DNA from: Prosthecobacter debontii
GTDB taxonomy: Bacteria > Verrucomicrobiota > Verrucomicrobiia > Chthoniobacterales > Chthoniobacteraceae
Assembly (NCBI GenBank): GCA_945861385.1
Contig: CAMAUI010000003.1
Span: forward strand, 1-64,000
Length of the DNA: 64,000 nucleotides
Reading direction: 5' to 3'
Shown piece after piece: positions 1-8,048 of the stretch (its first letter is position 1; each line of letters begins with the position of its first letter). The notes beneath the pieces are model-generated. The model ran no database searches, was not told where the DNA came from, and saw only the letters and a program-made list of their open reading frames with translations. The position numbers and the translations under genes were made by a program.

Positions 1-171
1 CGCCCGCGCGCTGTGGGATAGCCCCACGCCCTCAACGTCCATCCCGCCAGAAACCCACGCGCAAATCCCAAATCTCATTCCGCCAATCCTCGCCCCACAA
101 CCCAGCAAACATCAGCCTTTCCAGCCGCGAGATCGCGGCTATGGGATGGCTGTGGTGTGGAATTGTTGTTG

Positions 172-209
172 AAAACCTGCCCGGCGGGCGGGATCGCCAC
201 CCGCCGGGC
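172..209 (-). terminator. Rho-independent terminator of the Hsp20 gene
   Basis: Read on the minus strand, a GC-rich hairpin (stem gcccggcggg pairing with cccgccgggc) is followed by a short T-run (aggtttt). It lies about 20 bases past the Hsp20 stop codon, where a terminator for that gene is expected. Confidence 0.7.
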
Positions 210-227
210 CTTTGAGTTTCGCCCCGG

Positions 228-680
228 TCAGGAGACTTTCACTTCAATGGATTTCGGCTTCGCCTCGTCGGCCTTCGGGATTTCGACCGTGAGGACGCCG
301 TCCTTGTAGACCGCGCCGACTTTGTCGGATTTCACGGCCGTGGGGAGGCTGACGCTGCGGCTGAATTTTCCGTAGTAGCGCTCAGTGCGATGGACGGTGC
401 CTTCGGTGACATCCTTTTCGGATTTCCGCTCGCCGGAGACGGTGAGCACGCCATCGTGGACAGTCACATTGATGTCGCTTTTCTTGAGGCCTGGCAGTTC
501 CACCGACACGACATACTTGTCTTTGTCCTCGAAGGCATCGAGGGCCGGTGACCAGTCGCCAAAGGACTCGATGGAACGAGTCGGGAAGGCGATGTCGAAC
601 AGGCGTCCGAAGTGGTCGCGCAGGTTGGAAGCTGGCGATCCAGTGGTGATTTCAGGATTGGTATATTTGAATAGGCTCAT
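228..680 (-). CDS. Hsp20/alpha-crystallin small heat shock protein
   Basis: 150-residue small heat shock protein, the usual size for the family. Members are ATP-independent holdases that bind unfolding proteins as oligomers in the cytoplasm. The alpha-crystallin domain spans about residues 42-145. The characteristic A-x-x-x-x-G-V-L-T-V motif appears near the C-terminus as YKDGVLTVEIPK. A short tail with IEV resembles the I-x-I/V motif used for oligomer contacts. It is a single gene with its own terminator downstream. The upstream gap is AT-rich for this genome and carries a palindrome. The family call is secure; the regulation is not known. Confidence 0.95.
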   Translation of the reverse strand: MSLFKYTNPEITTGSPASNLRDHFGRLFDIAFPTRSIESFGDWSPALDAFEDKDKYVVSVELPGLKKSDINVTVHDGVLTVSGERKSEKDVTEGTVHRTERYYGKFSRSVSLPTAVKSDKVGAVYKDGVLTVEIPKADEAKPKSIEVKVS

Positions 681-771
681 GGTTTGTTGATTGGTTTACG
701 CTCAAATACATAGCTTCCGAAATGCCAGCGCAGATCGCGCATTAAAAATTAAACGCAAAAACTTTGCCTTT

Positions 772-789
772 AATTTGTTATGACAAATT
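772..789. promoter_or_regulatory. Palindrome upstream of Hsp20, possible operator
   Basis: The 18-base sequence aatttgttatgacaaatt has 6-base inverted arms (aatttg/caaatt) around a 6-base centre. It sits about 95 bases upstream of the Hsp20 start, in an AT-rich gap between two convergently transcribed reading frames. It does not match the CIRCE heat-shock operator. A regulatory role is inference. Confidence 0.3.
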
Positions 790-876
790 CAAAACTCTGT
801 AATCATGCGGAATTAGAGCCATTCTGTTCCAATATCGTGCCCAGAACAAACACGGAAAGTGTGCCATCCCGCCTCA

Positions 877-1851
877 CTATTTCAATATGTCATTCAAGCC
901 TTTCAAGTAACCGCCGTACCAACCCACCACCATGTACCCGATGTAAATCAGGACGCCAATGTAGAGCATCCGCGGCACCCATTCCGCGATCGCCTCCAGT
1001 CGTTTGAAAGCGGATTTCCGATACTCACTGGCGAGGTGCCGGAGTTCATGGTCCAGCCTGCCAGTCTCCTCGCCCACCAGAAATGCCCGCGTGAAGGACT
1101 CCGGGAATGCGTGTGTCGCCGCGAGGGCGTCACCCACTTTTTCGCCGGCACGCACAGCACCGAGTGCGCGGTCGCACGCGATCACGATGACCGCGCTCGC
1201 GCTGGCCTTCGCGGCGGCGGAGAGCGTGTCGAAGGCGTTCACCGCGGCCTCGAGCTGCATGTCGAACGCCGCGCTAAAACGGCTGAGCGCGAAAGCGCGG
1301 CGCAGCTTGCCGACGAGCGGGATGAAGCCGAGCAGGTGGTCGAGCGTCGCACTTCTCGCTGCGGCCCTCGTAAGAAATTTGCCGACAACGATGAGTGTCA
1401 CCAGCGCCGCCCACAACACCGCCCATGCCGCGAGCACCGCGCGCGCGAATTCCCCGAGCCCGTCTCCATTCACGAGCTTCGTGACATTGAACGCGAGGAA
1501 CGCGAAGTGCAGGATGAACAGCGGGTATGCAGCGCGCGTCCACATCGTCGAGCGGGCCTCGGCGAGCGCGGCGTAGTATTCGGACGCGAGCGCAAAACCA
1601 TGATCCAGCATTCCTGCACGGTCGCTTGCGGTGAACAGCGCCGCGTCGAGCCCGTTGATCTGCGGCTGCGCGGCGAGCGCCTCGGGCATGGTGGCCCCCG
1701 CGGACACGGCGGTGGAAAGCCCGCGCATCACCGACGACGTGGCACCCTGCGCGTGTTGCGCGAGTTTTTCGATCGCTCTGTGAAATGTGACGCCGCTTCG
1801 CAGCAGTTCGCCGAGGTCGTGGTAGAGACGGGCCTTTTCGCGCGGATGCAT
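877..1851 (-). CDS. Type II secretion/type IV pilus GspF/PilC-family membrane protein
   Basis: 324 residues, shorter than the roughly 400 of typical GspF or PilC. GspF/PilC proteins are the inner-membrane platform of type II secretion and type IV pilus machines. The N-terminal half has the family's opening helices (LLRSGVTFHRAIEKLA). Hydrophobic segments follow at about residues 105-120 and 130-150, and the last one is at the C-terminus (YIGVLIYIGYMVVGWYGGY). The internal repeat (FSAAFDMQLEAAVNAFDTLSA) is typical of the second GspF domain. I chose ATG 1851 because upstream codons are low-complexity and overlap the divergent ribD. No other pilus gene is adjacent; a PilT-like ATPase lies 20 kb away. 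Confidence 0.75.
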   Translation of the reverse strand: MHPREKARLYHDLGELLRSGVTFHRAIEKLAQHAQGATSSVMRGLSTAVSAGATMPEALAAQPQINGLDAALFTASDRAGMLDHGFALASEYYAALAEARSTMWTRAAYPLFILHFAFLAFNVTKLVNGDGLGEFARAVLAAWAVLWAALVTLIVVGKFLTRAAARSATLDHLLGFIPLVGKLRRAFALSRFSAAFDMQLEAAVNAFDTLSAAAKASASAVIVIACDRALGAVRAGEKVGDALAATHAFPESFTRAFLVGEETGRLDHELRHLASEYRKSAFKRLEAIAEWVPRMLYIGVLIYIGYMVVGWYGGYLKGLNDILK

Positions 1852-1941
1852 GTGGAGGGGAGCGTCGCCGCCTGCCCGTCGCGCCGCAAGAGTTTGCGCG
1901 GGTGCCTTGCGGCGGGGCGGGGGAGCAGTTACCAAACCCTC

Positions 1942-2967
1942 ATGAGCCGCGCGGACGATCTCAAATTCATGCGCCTCGCCCTGTGCGGGGCGGAGCGCGG
2001 CGCCGGGCATACGTCGCCGAATCCCACAGTCGGCGCGGTGATCGTGAAGGCCGGTCGTGTCCTCGCGAGTGGCCTGCATCGCAGGGCCGGCGCCCCGCAC
2101 GCGGAGGTCGCTGCGATCCGCGCCTTGAAAAATTCCGCCGCCGCGAAGGGCGCGACGATCTATGTGACGCTCGAGCCCTGCTGCACGCAGGGGCGCACGC
2201 CGCCTTGCACGGATGCAATCATCGCCGCGGACTTTCGCCGGGTGGTCTTCGGTGCGACCGATCCCAATCCCGCCCATGCCGGGCGTGCAGTGCGCATCCT
2301 GGAAAAGGCAGGCATCGAGGTGACGCACGGCATCCTCGCCGAAGAATGCGCGGCGGTGAACGCGCCCTTCAACAAGTGGGTGACCACCGGGATGCCGCTG
2401 GTGATCGCAAAGGCCGGGCTCTCGCTTGACGGACGCCTCACGCGCCCTCCCGGCGAGGATCGCTGGCTCACGAGCCCGCGCTCACGAGCGGATGCGATGC
2501 GCCTCCGGGCGCAGGTGGATGCGATCCTCATTGGCGCAGGCACACTCCGTGGGGACGATCCGCAGCTTACCATCCGCGGAGTCCGTGGCTTTGCAAAAAA
2601 GCAGCCGCTCCGTGTGGTGCTGACGCGCTCCGGCAGGCTCCCGAAAAGCGCACGCGTGTTCACCGATGAGCACCGCGAACGCACGCTGGTCTATCGCGGC
2701 AAGTCACTCCGCATCGTCCTGCGCGACCTTGCTCAGCGCGGCTGCACCAGCGTGATGATCGAGGGCGGCGGCGAATTGCTCGGCTCGGCATTCGACGCCC
2801 GGCTTGTGGATCGCGTGCATTTCTACATCGCCCCGCTGCTCTGCGGCGGCCCGGATGTCATCGGTGGGCTTGGCGTCGCGAGCACAGCCGGATCCATCGC
2901 GCTGAGCGGGGTTGTTTACAAAAAAATCGGGCCTGACGTCCGCATCACGGGTGACGTGATGCGGTAG
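1942..2967 (+). CDS. ribD: Riboflavin biosynthesis bifunctional deaminase/reductase RibD
   Basis: 341 residues. RibD deaminates 2,5-diamino-6-ribosylamino-pyrimidinone phosphate and then reduces the ribosyl side chain with NADPH, two steps of riboflavin synthesis. The N-terminal deaminase domain (about 1-145) has the zinc site H-A-E (PHAEVAAI) and PCC followed by PPC (EPCCTQGRTPPC). The C-terminal reductase domain (about 150-341) has KAGLSLDGR, GAGTLRGDDPQLT and IEGGGELLGSAF. ATG 1942 matches the usual family start (MSRADDLKFMRLAL); the frame stays open far upstream, but that sequence has no homology I recognise. It is divergent from the GspF-like gene, 90 bases away. No other rib gene is nearby. 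Confidence 0.93.
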   Translation: MSRADDLKFMRLALCGAERGAGHTSPNPTVGAVIVKAGRVLASGLHRRAGAPHAEVAAIRALKNSAAAKGATIYVTLEPCCTQGRTPPCTDAIIAADFRRVVFGATDPNPAHAGRAVRILEKAGIEVTHGILAEECAAVNAPFNKWVTTGMPLVIAKAGLSLDGRLTRPPGEDRWLTSPRSRADAMRLRAQVDAILIGAGTLRGDDPQLTIRGVRGFAKKQPLRVVLTRSGRLPKSARVFTDEHRERTLVYRGKSLRIVLRDLAQRGCTSVMIEGGGELLGSAFDARLVDRVHFYIAPLLCGGPDVIGGLGVASTAGSIALSGVVYKKIGPDVRITGDVMR

Positions 2968-3054
2968 CAGCGCGTTCCCGGCGCGCAAGCAAGGGCGCTG
3001 CGCGACACACTTTCGTTTTGCCACGGCGCGCCCTGTCAGTTGTATTCCACCGGG

Positions 3055-3867
3055 ATGAGCAGTTCCATTTTCGACCTCAAGGGCGACGTCGCCGTGGTGA
3101 TCGGTGCGACAGGCGTCCTCGGCGGCGCGCTCGCGGACGGCCTTGCCGCCGCAGGGGCGGCAGTCGCCGTGCTGGGGCGCAATGCGCAGCGCGGCGAGGC
3201 CCGCGTGCAGGCCATCCGGGCAGCGGGCGGGACGGCGGATTTTTTCGCGGCGGATGCAACTGACAAGGCAAGCCTGCACGATGCGCACGAGGCGGTGGCC
3301 GAGGTGCTCGGGGCGCCCGCGATCCTCATCAATGCGGCGGGCGGCAATGACCCGAAGGTCACGGTGACAGCGGATCGCCCGTTCGAAAAAATCACGGCTG
3401 AGGACTGGCGGGCGAACTTCGATCTCAACCTCGTCGGCGGCGTCCTGCTGCCCTGCCAGGAGTTCGGGCCCGCGATGTGTGAACGCGGGCGCGGCAGCAT
3501 CATCAACATCGCAAGCGTCAGCGCGCACATCCCGCTGTCGCGGGTGGTTGCCTACAGCGCGAGCAAGGCCGCGGTGCTCAGCCTCACCAGCTTCCTCGCC
3601 CGTGAATGGGCGGCAAACGGTGTGCGGGTGAATTCCATCACCCCCGGATTTTTTCCCGCCGAGCAAAACGCACGGCTGCTTTTCAATGAGGACGGCTCCC
3701 CATCCGCGCGCACCCAGGCAATCTGGGGCCACACTCCGATGAAGCGGTTTGGAGATAGCAAGGAACTTGTCGGCGCGTGCGTCTTCCTCGCCGCGCACAT
3801 GGCATCCTCCTTCGTCACGGGCGCGGATATCGTGGTGGACGGCGGCTACCTCGCGCAGACGATCTGA
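3055..3867 (+). CDS. SDR-family oxidoreductase, possibly sugar-acid specific
   Basis: About 270 residues, a classical NAD(P)-dependent short-chain dehydrogenase. The cofactor motif is GATGVLGGALA, with NAAGG. The catalytic set is N in LNLVGG, S in INIASVSAH, and Y-x-x-x-K in AYSASKAA. The C-terminus ends in the usual FVTGADIVVDGGY. The region around AIWGHTPMKRFG resembles SDRs I recall as D-mannonate/fructuronate oxidoreductases. The next gene, 51 bases downstream on the same strand, is LarA-like, so the pair may act on a 2-hydroxy or sugar acid. Family call secure; substrate is inference. ATG 3055 is preferred over the upstream start at 3040. Confidence 0.85.
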   Translation: MSSSIFDLKGDVAVVIGATGVLGGALADGLAAAGAAVAVLGRNAQRGEARVQAIRAAGGTADFFAADATDKASLHDAHEAVAEVLGAPAILINAAGGNDPKVTVTADRPFEKITAEDWRANFDLNLVGGVLLPCQEFGPAMCERGRGSIINIASVSAHIPLSRVVAYSASKAAVLSLTSFLAREWAANGVRVNSITPGFFPAEQNARLLFNEDGSPSARTQAIWGHTPMKRFGDSKELVGACVFLAAHMASSFVTGADIVVDGGYLAQTI

Positions 3868-3918
3868 GGTGCAGCGCGGTCTTGCAGCCGCGCACCTTTG
3901 GGAACACTAGTGACGGGC

Positions 3919-5208
3919 ATGACCGCTCCTATTTCGCTGACTGCCACAGCCGGTCCCACATTGGATGTTGCGGATGTTCGCCTGCTGGTCTCCCGCGCGC
4001 TTTCCGCATCCGCCTACGCCGGAAAGAAAGTCATGCTTGTCGTGCCGGACGGCACGCGAAGCTGCCCGCTCGGGATGATGTTCGAGGCCGTGCATGAGGC
4101 GATTGGAGGGGCGGTGGCCGCGCTCGATGTGATGATCGCCCTCGGTACGCATGTGGCGATGAGCGAGGAGGCGATTTGCGAGCGGCTGGAGATCACGCAG
4201 GGGGAACGGCGGGGCCGTTATGCCCGCGTCAGCTTTTTCAACCACGCATGGGACGATCCGGGTGCGCTGAGGGAAATCGGGCGCATCACCGCCAGCGAGA
4301 GCAGCCACCTCAGCGGCGGTCTGCTTGCCGAGGAGGTGTCTGTCGAAATCAACGCGCGGGTTTTTGACTACGACGAATTGATGATCATCGGCCCCGTGTT
4401 TCCGCATGAGGTTGTGGGCTTCAGCGGCGGCAACAAATACCTCTTCCCGGGAATCAGCGGGCCCAAGGTCCTGAACTACTTCCACTGGCTCGGCGCGCTC
4501 GTGACGAACCCGATGATCATCGGCAACAAATGGACGCCCGTCCGCAGAGTCGTGGACAAAGCCGCGTCACTCGTGCCTGTGGTGAAGACCTGTTTTTGCA
4601 TGGTGGTGCAACCGGGGACGAATGAGCTCGCCGGGCTTTTCTTTGGTGATCCCGTCAGCGCATGGGACCGCGCGAGCGACCTTTCGCGGAAGGTGCATGT
4701 CACCTACAAAGAGCGGCCTTTTCACACCGTGCTCTCCTGCGCGCCGGAGATGTACGACGAACTGTGGGTCGGCGGAAAGTGCATGTACAAGCTCGAACCC
4801 GTGGTCGCCGACGGCGGCGAACTTATCATCCACGCGCCGCACATCCGCGAAATTTCCGCCACGCACGGCCATCACATCCGCAGGATCGGCTACCACTGCC
4901 TGGATTACTTCGCGAAGCAGATGGAAAAATTTGCCGGCATCCCGCGGGGAGTCCTCGCTCACAGTACTCACGTGCGCGGCATCGGCACGTACGAGGACGG
5001 CATGGAGCGCTGCCGTGTGAAGGTGACGCTGGCCACGGGCATCCCGCGCGAGGAATGCGAAGCGGTCAATCTCGGCTACCGCGACTGGCGCGGGACCCGG
5101 GTGGAGGATTACGCGAATCGCGAGGACGAGGGCGTGCTCCTCGTGCCGAAGGCCGGCGAGATGCTTTACCACCTCCGGCAGCGGCCGGATTGGGCACGTG
5201 AGATGTAA
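3919..5208 (+). CDS. LarA-like lactate racemase domain (DUF2088) protein
   Basis: About 429 residues. LarA-type enzymes racemise or epimerise 2-hydroxyacids using a nickel-pincer nucleotide. Here the N-terminal part holds VPDGTRSCP and the GTHVAMS motif with a conserved His. The central FSGGNKYLFPG matches the glycine-rich segment whose Lys carries the pincer cofactor in LarA. Further His residues occur in HGHHIRRIGYH. Homologues act on substrates other than lactate, so the substrate is open. It follows an SDR gene in the same orientation and probably forms a two-gene operon. No larB, larC or larE cofactor-synthesis gene is in the window. ATG 3919 chosen over a TTG at 3898. Confidence 0.85.
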   Translation: MTAPISLTATAGPTLDVADVRLLVSRALSASAYAGKKVMLVVPDGTRSCPLGMMFEAVHEAIGGAVAALDVMIALGTHVAMSEEAICERLEITQGERRGRYARVSFFNHAWDDPGALREIGRITASESSHLSGGLLAEEVSVEINARVFDYDELMIIGPVFPHEVVGFSGGNKYLFPGISGPKVLNYFHWLGALVTNPMIIGNKWTPVRRVVDKAASLVPVVKTCFCMVVQPGTNELAGLFFGDPVSAWDRASDLSRKVHVTYKERPFHTVLSCAPEMYDELWVGGKCMYKLEPVVADGGELIIHAPHIREISATHGHHIRRIGYHCLDYFAKQMEKFAGIPRGVLAHSTHVRGIGTYEDGMERCRVKVTLATGIPREECEAVNLGYRDWRGTRVEDYANREDEGVLLVPKAGEMLYHLRQRPDWAREM

Positions 5209-5277
5209 CGCCGCGCGATGCCGCGCGGGGATCCATGTGAACCAAACATTTTCCTGCTCCGCAGGCCTTCGCGCGGG

Positions 5278-6987
5278 CTACACGCCGAGACGGGCTGCGG
5301 TCCTGATGAATTGATCCTCCAGTTCGCGCACTTGTTTGAGGAGGGGCTCGATCACGCGCCTCTGCCCCGTGGCGAATGCCTGGAGCGGCTGGAATGTCTG
5401 CTCGAGTTCCTGATAGAAAAGATTGATCGCGTGCCGCAGGTGTTCCTCGATGGACTGCATGAGCGATTCGCGCGTCTCCGACATCCGGCGGCGGAATTCC
5501 GCAATGATCCTGCCCCTCCGCACGAAGGCGATGACCGTGCCGGTGATCGCACCGACGCCGAACAGCGTGCCTGTCACATCGAGCAACGAAAGCTTTGTGA
5601 GCGCGACGGCCACGCCACTGGCGATGCCGCCCGCGGCGAGCATTCCCGCCGGGACGCGGAGCCATGTGGTGGTGCTGGAGAACAGACGTTCCATCTGCCG
5701 GGCAAATTCTCCGCTGTCGCTCTTCTCCAGCAGGGTGAGCTCGATGCGTGTCAGCAATTCCTTGCGCTGCCGGTCAATGTCCGGGAGGGATGTCGGCGCG
5801 ACCTGCTCGGAAAAATTGCGCTGGAGCAGGTCGTGGAGCTGCTTCCAAACGCTCTTGAGATCGGCGCCGATGAGTTCCAGTGAGTCGCCGAGCAGCCGCG
5901 TGAGGGATTCGCGCTGGCGGGTTTCAAGGTCGCTGTGAAACTCCTTTTGCCAACCGCCGCCTCCGAGGATGAGCTTCAGCGTCCCGCCGATGGTGAGCTT
6001 CTCCCGGAGCATCTGCTCGCCGCGGTTCTGGGTCCGTTCGAGGCTCTGCATGAGGGTCCAGAGCATCCCGCCGATCTGCCGGAGGCTCTGCTCTTCCCGC
6101 TCGGCCAGTCCGGCTTTGATCTCGTCGAGCTTGCGCAAATCGCGGGAGAGCGTCTGGGCTGCGCTGCGCAATTTGCCGCCGAGGTCGTCAAGGATCACCT
6201 GCGAGCTCCTGCACACGCTGCGGAGTTTCTCAGTCTGCGCATCGCCGCCGGTGACATTGCCCTCGATGTATCGCTCAAGCGCCGCAAAGCCGCTCGCCTC
6301 CAAGGCCGCAGAGTCGCCGGCGACCTTTGCGGCGGATGCGTTTTTCGCGGAGACGGCGAAGATCTGGCATCGCTCGCCGATGCGCTGGAGCATCGTCTGC
6401 TCCATGTGGCTGACGATGTCTGCAAGCTCGGCGGGTGAGCGCAGGTCGGTCTGCTGGATGACGAAGGCGACCTTCTTGAGCCACTTCCGGTGAATGTGCT
6501 GGAGAAACTGCCACGCAGTCGCGCCCCACGGATTTGCAACGGAGAAAACGCAGAGGCACAGATCCGCGAGCGGAAGGAACTGGCGTGTGATGGTCTCGTG
6601 CTCGGCGACGATGGTGTTGGTGCCGGGCGTGTCCACGATGTTGAAATTCTTCAGGAAAGGCAGCGCACGGTGGCATTCGGTGAGCTGCGGCGAGACGGGC
6701 ACGTCGCGCTCCTCATCGGCGTGCTTGAAGATGTAGATCTTGTCGGTTGCAGGCAGCACGTCCACGCGGCAGAGCTCGCGGCCGAAGATCGCGTTCAACA
6801 GCGAGGATTTCCCTGCTTTCACCTCGCCGACCACGACGAAAAGAAACGGCTCCCGGAGGTTGGTGGAGAGTTCGCCGATCGTGCGGACCGCATCCGGGGG
6901 GGCGCGCAGTTCGCGGGCGAGGGAGTTCAGCGCAAACAGCGATGTGCCGAGTTCCGCGCGTGTCTGGAAGTAGTCGTCCCCAATCAT
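5278..6987 (-). CDS. Dynamin-like GTPase
   Basis: 569 residues. Bacterial dynamin-like proteins bind and remodel membranes using GTP. G1 is GEVKAGKSS (about residue 54), the G2-like Thr is in LPATDKIYIF, G3 is DTPGT (about 119), and G4 appears as QQTD (about 169) rather than the usual TKAD. A long helical stalk follows. Two hydrophobic stretches at about 435-455 and 463-485 (LAAGGIASGVAVALT and TLFGVGAITGTVIAFV) look like a membrane hairpin or paddle. The C-terminus is again helical. It is convergent with the LarA-like gene and directly precedes the deacetylase gene region. Some bacteria encode such proteins in pairs, but only one is seen here. Confidence 0.88.
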   Translation of the reverse strand: MIGDDYFQTRAELGTSLFALNSLARELRAPPDAVRTIGELSTNLREPFLFVVVGEVKAGKSSLLNAIFGRELCRVDVLPATDKIYIFKHADEERDVPVSPQLTECHRALPFLKNFNIVDTPGTNTIVAEHETITRQFLPLADLCLCVFSVANPWGATAWQFLQHIHRKWLKKVAFVIQQTDLRSPAELADIVSHMEQTMLQRIGERCQIFAVSAKNASAAKVAGDSAALEASGFAALERYIEGNVTGGDAQTEKLRSVCRSSQVILDDLGGKLRSAAQTLSRDLRKLDEIKAGLAEREEQSLRQIGGMLWTLMQSLERTQNRGEQMLREKLTIGGTLKLILGGGGWQKEFHSDLETRQRESLTRLLGDSLELIGADLKSVWKQLHDLLQRNFSEQVAPTSLPDIDRQRKELLTRIELTLLEKSDSGEFARQMERLFSSTTTWLRVPAGMLAAGGIASGVAVALTKLSLLDVTGTLFGVGAITGTVIAFVRRGRIIAEFRRRMSETRESLMQSIEEHLRHAINLFYQELEQTFQPLQAFATGQRRVIEPLLKQVRELEDQFIRTAARLGV

Positions 6988-7005
6988 CGCCGCCGTTCCC
7001 GCATG

Positions 7006-7875
7006 CTAAGGCTTCGCCGGGGCCGGGCTTGCGGATTGTTGCTGGTCAGGGCTCGATGCGGCGTCTGCCGCGTCTTTTGCGGGGATGGGTTTTGCAGGCG
7101 GGGCCTTGGGTGCCGGCGGTTTTTCCACATGCATGGCGAGGAGCTGGCTGACGGTGACGAACTTGAAGCCTTTCCCGAGCAGCGCATCGAGTGTCGCGGG
7201 CATTGCATCAATCGTGGGCGTGTGGATGTCATGGCAGAGGATGATCGAGCCGGGGCGTGTCTCCGCACGGATGATGGATTCCGTTTTTGCCGCGGAGCGG
7301 TGCTTCCAGTCGTTGCTGTCCACATCCCACAGGATGCTTGTGTAGGCCAGGGTCGCGTGCGCCCATGCACGTTGGTTGGCGGTGAAAGCACCGAACGGCG
7401 GGCGGAAGAGTGTGGGAACGGCCCCGGTGGTCTGGCGGATGACGTTGTGGGTGCGTTCAATCTGGTCGCGCACGGAACCCTCGCCCAGCTTGGTCAGCAG
7501 CGGGTGGCTCCACGAGTGGTTCGCGATTTCATGGCCCTCATCCACGATCTGTTTCGCGATCTCCGGGAGTTCGGCGACGCACTGGCCCACCACGAAGAAG
7601 GTCGCCTTGATCCCGCGATCCTTGAGCATCTTCAAAAGACGCGGTGTGTTTGCGCCATGCGGGCCGTCATCGAAAGTGATCGCGATGAAGGGCCCGGCCA
7701 CGTTGCACTGCGAATACGTGCTGCGTTTTGCGCCTGTCGTCGCCGGAGTCGCGGGTTCGAGCTTCGCGCTGGCGTGCCCCGGCGTGGGTTCCGCTTTCAC
7801 GGCGGGCTTGGCGGCGGGTTCGGCGCAGGCGGTTAATGTGGCTGCGACTATGGTGAGCGCGAGGCGGCTTGGCAT
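7006..7875 (-). CDS. Polysaccharide deacetylase (NodB domain) lipoprotein
   Basis: 289 residues from ATG 7875. The N-terminus is a lipoprotein signal (hydrophobic run, then LTAC at the lipobox), so the enzyme is likely anchored outside the inner membrane. A Pro/Ala/Lys linker follows. The NodB domain covers about residues 60-240: ITFDDGPH supplies the catalytic and metal Asp pair, NHSWSHP gives the two metal His, RPPFGAF is the family Arg-Pro-Pro motif, DVDSNDW and ILCHDIH complete the site. Such enzymes remove acetyl groups from N-acetylglucosamine in peptidoglycan or polysaccharide. The last 40 residues are Pro/Ala/Gln rich. The neighbours do not indicate the substrate. Confidence 0.92.
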   Translation of the reverse strand: MPSRLALTIVAATLTACAEPAAKPAVKAEPTPGHASAKLEPATPATTGAKRSTYSQCNVAGPFIAITFDDGPHGANTPRLLKMLKDRGIKATFFVVGQCVAELPEIAKQIVDEGHEIANHSWSHPLLTKLGEGSVRDQIERTHNVIRQTTGAVPTLFRPPFGAFTANQRAWAHATLAYTSILWDVDSNDWKHRSAAKTESIIRAETRPGSIILCHDIHTPTIDAMPATLDALLGKGFKFVTVSQLLAMHVEKPPAPKAPPAKPIPAKDAADAASSPDQQQSASPAPAKP

Positions 7876-8048
7876 CGGCTTGCAGGGAAGCCGCGCCACC
7901 GATGTTTCGCAAGCCGCAACGTGCGCTTCGACGAAGAGAAATCAAACGACGCCCCCGGCTGGAGGCCGTGCATTCCTCCGGTGACTGGCGCGGCGGCGCG
8001 CAAAAAGCACCGCGTGAACTCACGTGTCTGGAGCGCTGCCCGATGCGG

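Noticed and set aside
859..1941. Long plus-strand open frame running into ribD
   Set aside because: It is the shadow of the GspF-like gene on the other strand. High GC keeps it open, the sequence is low complexity, and ribD similarity starts only at 1942.
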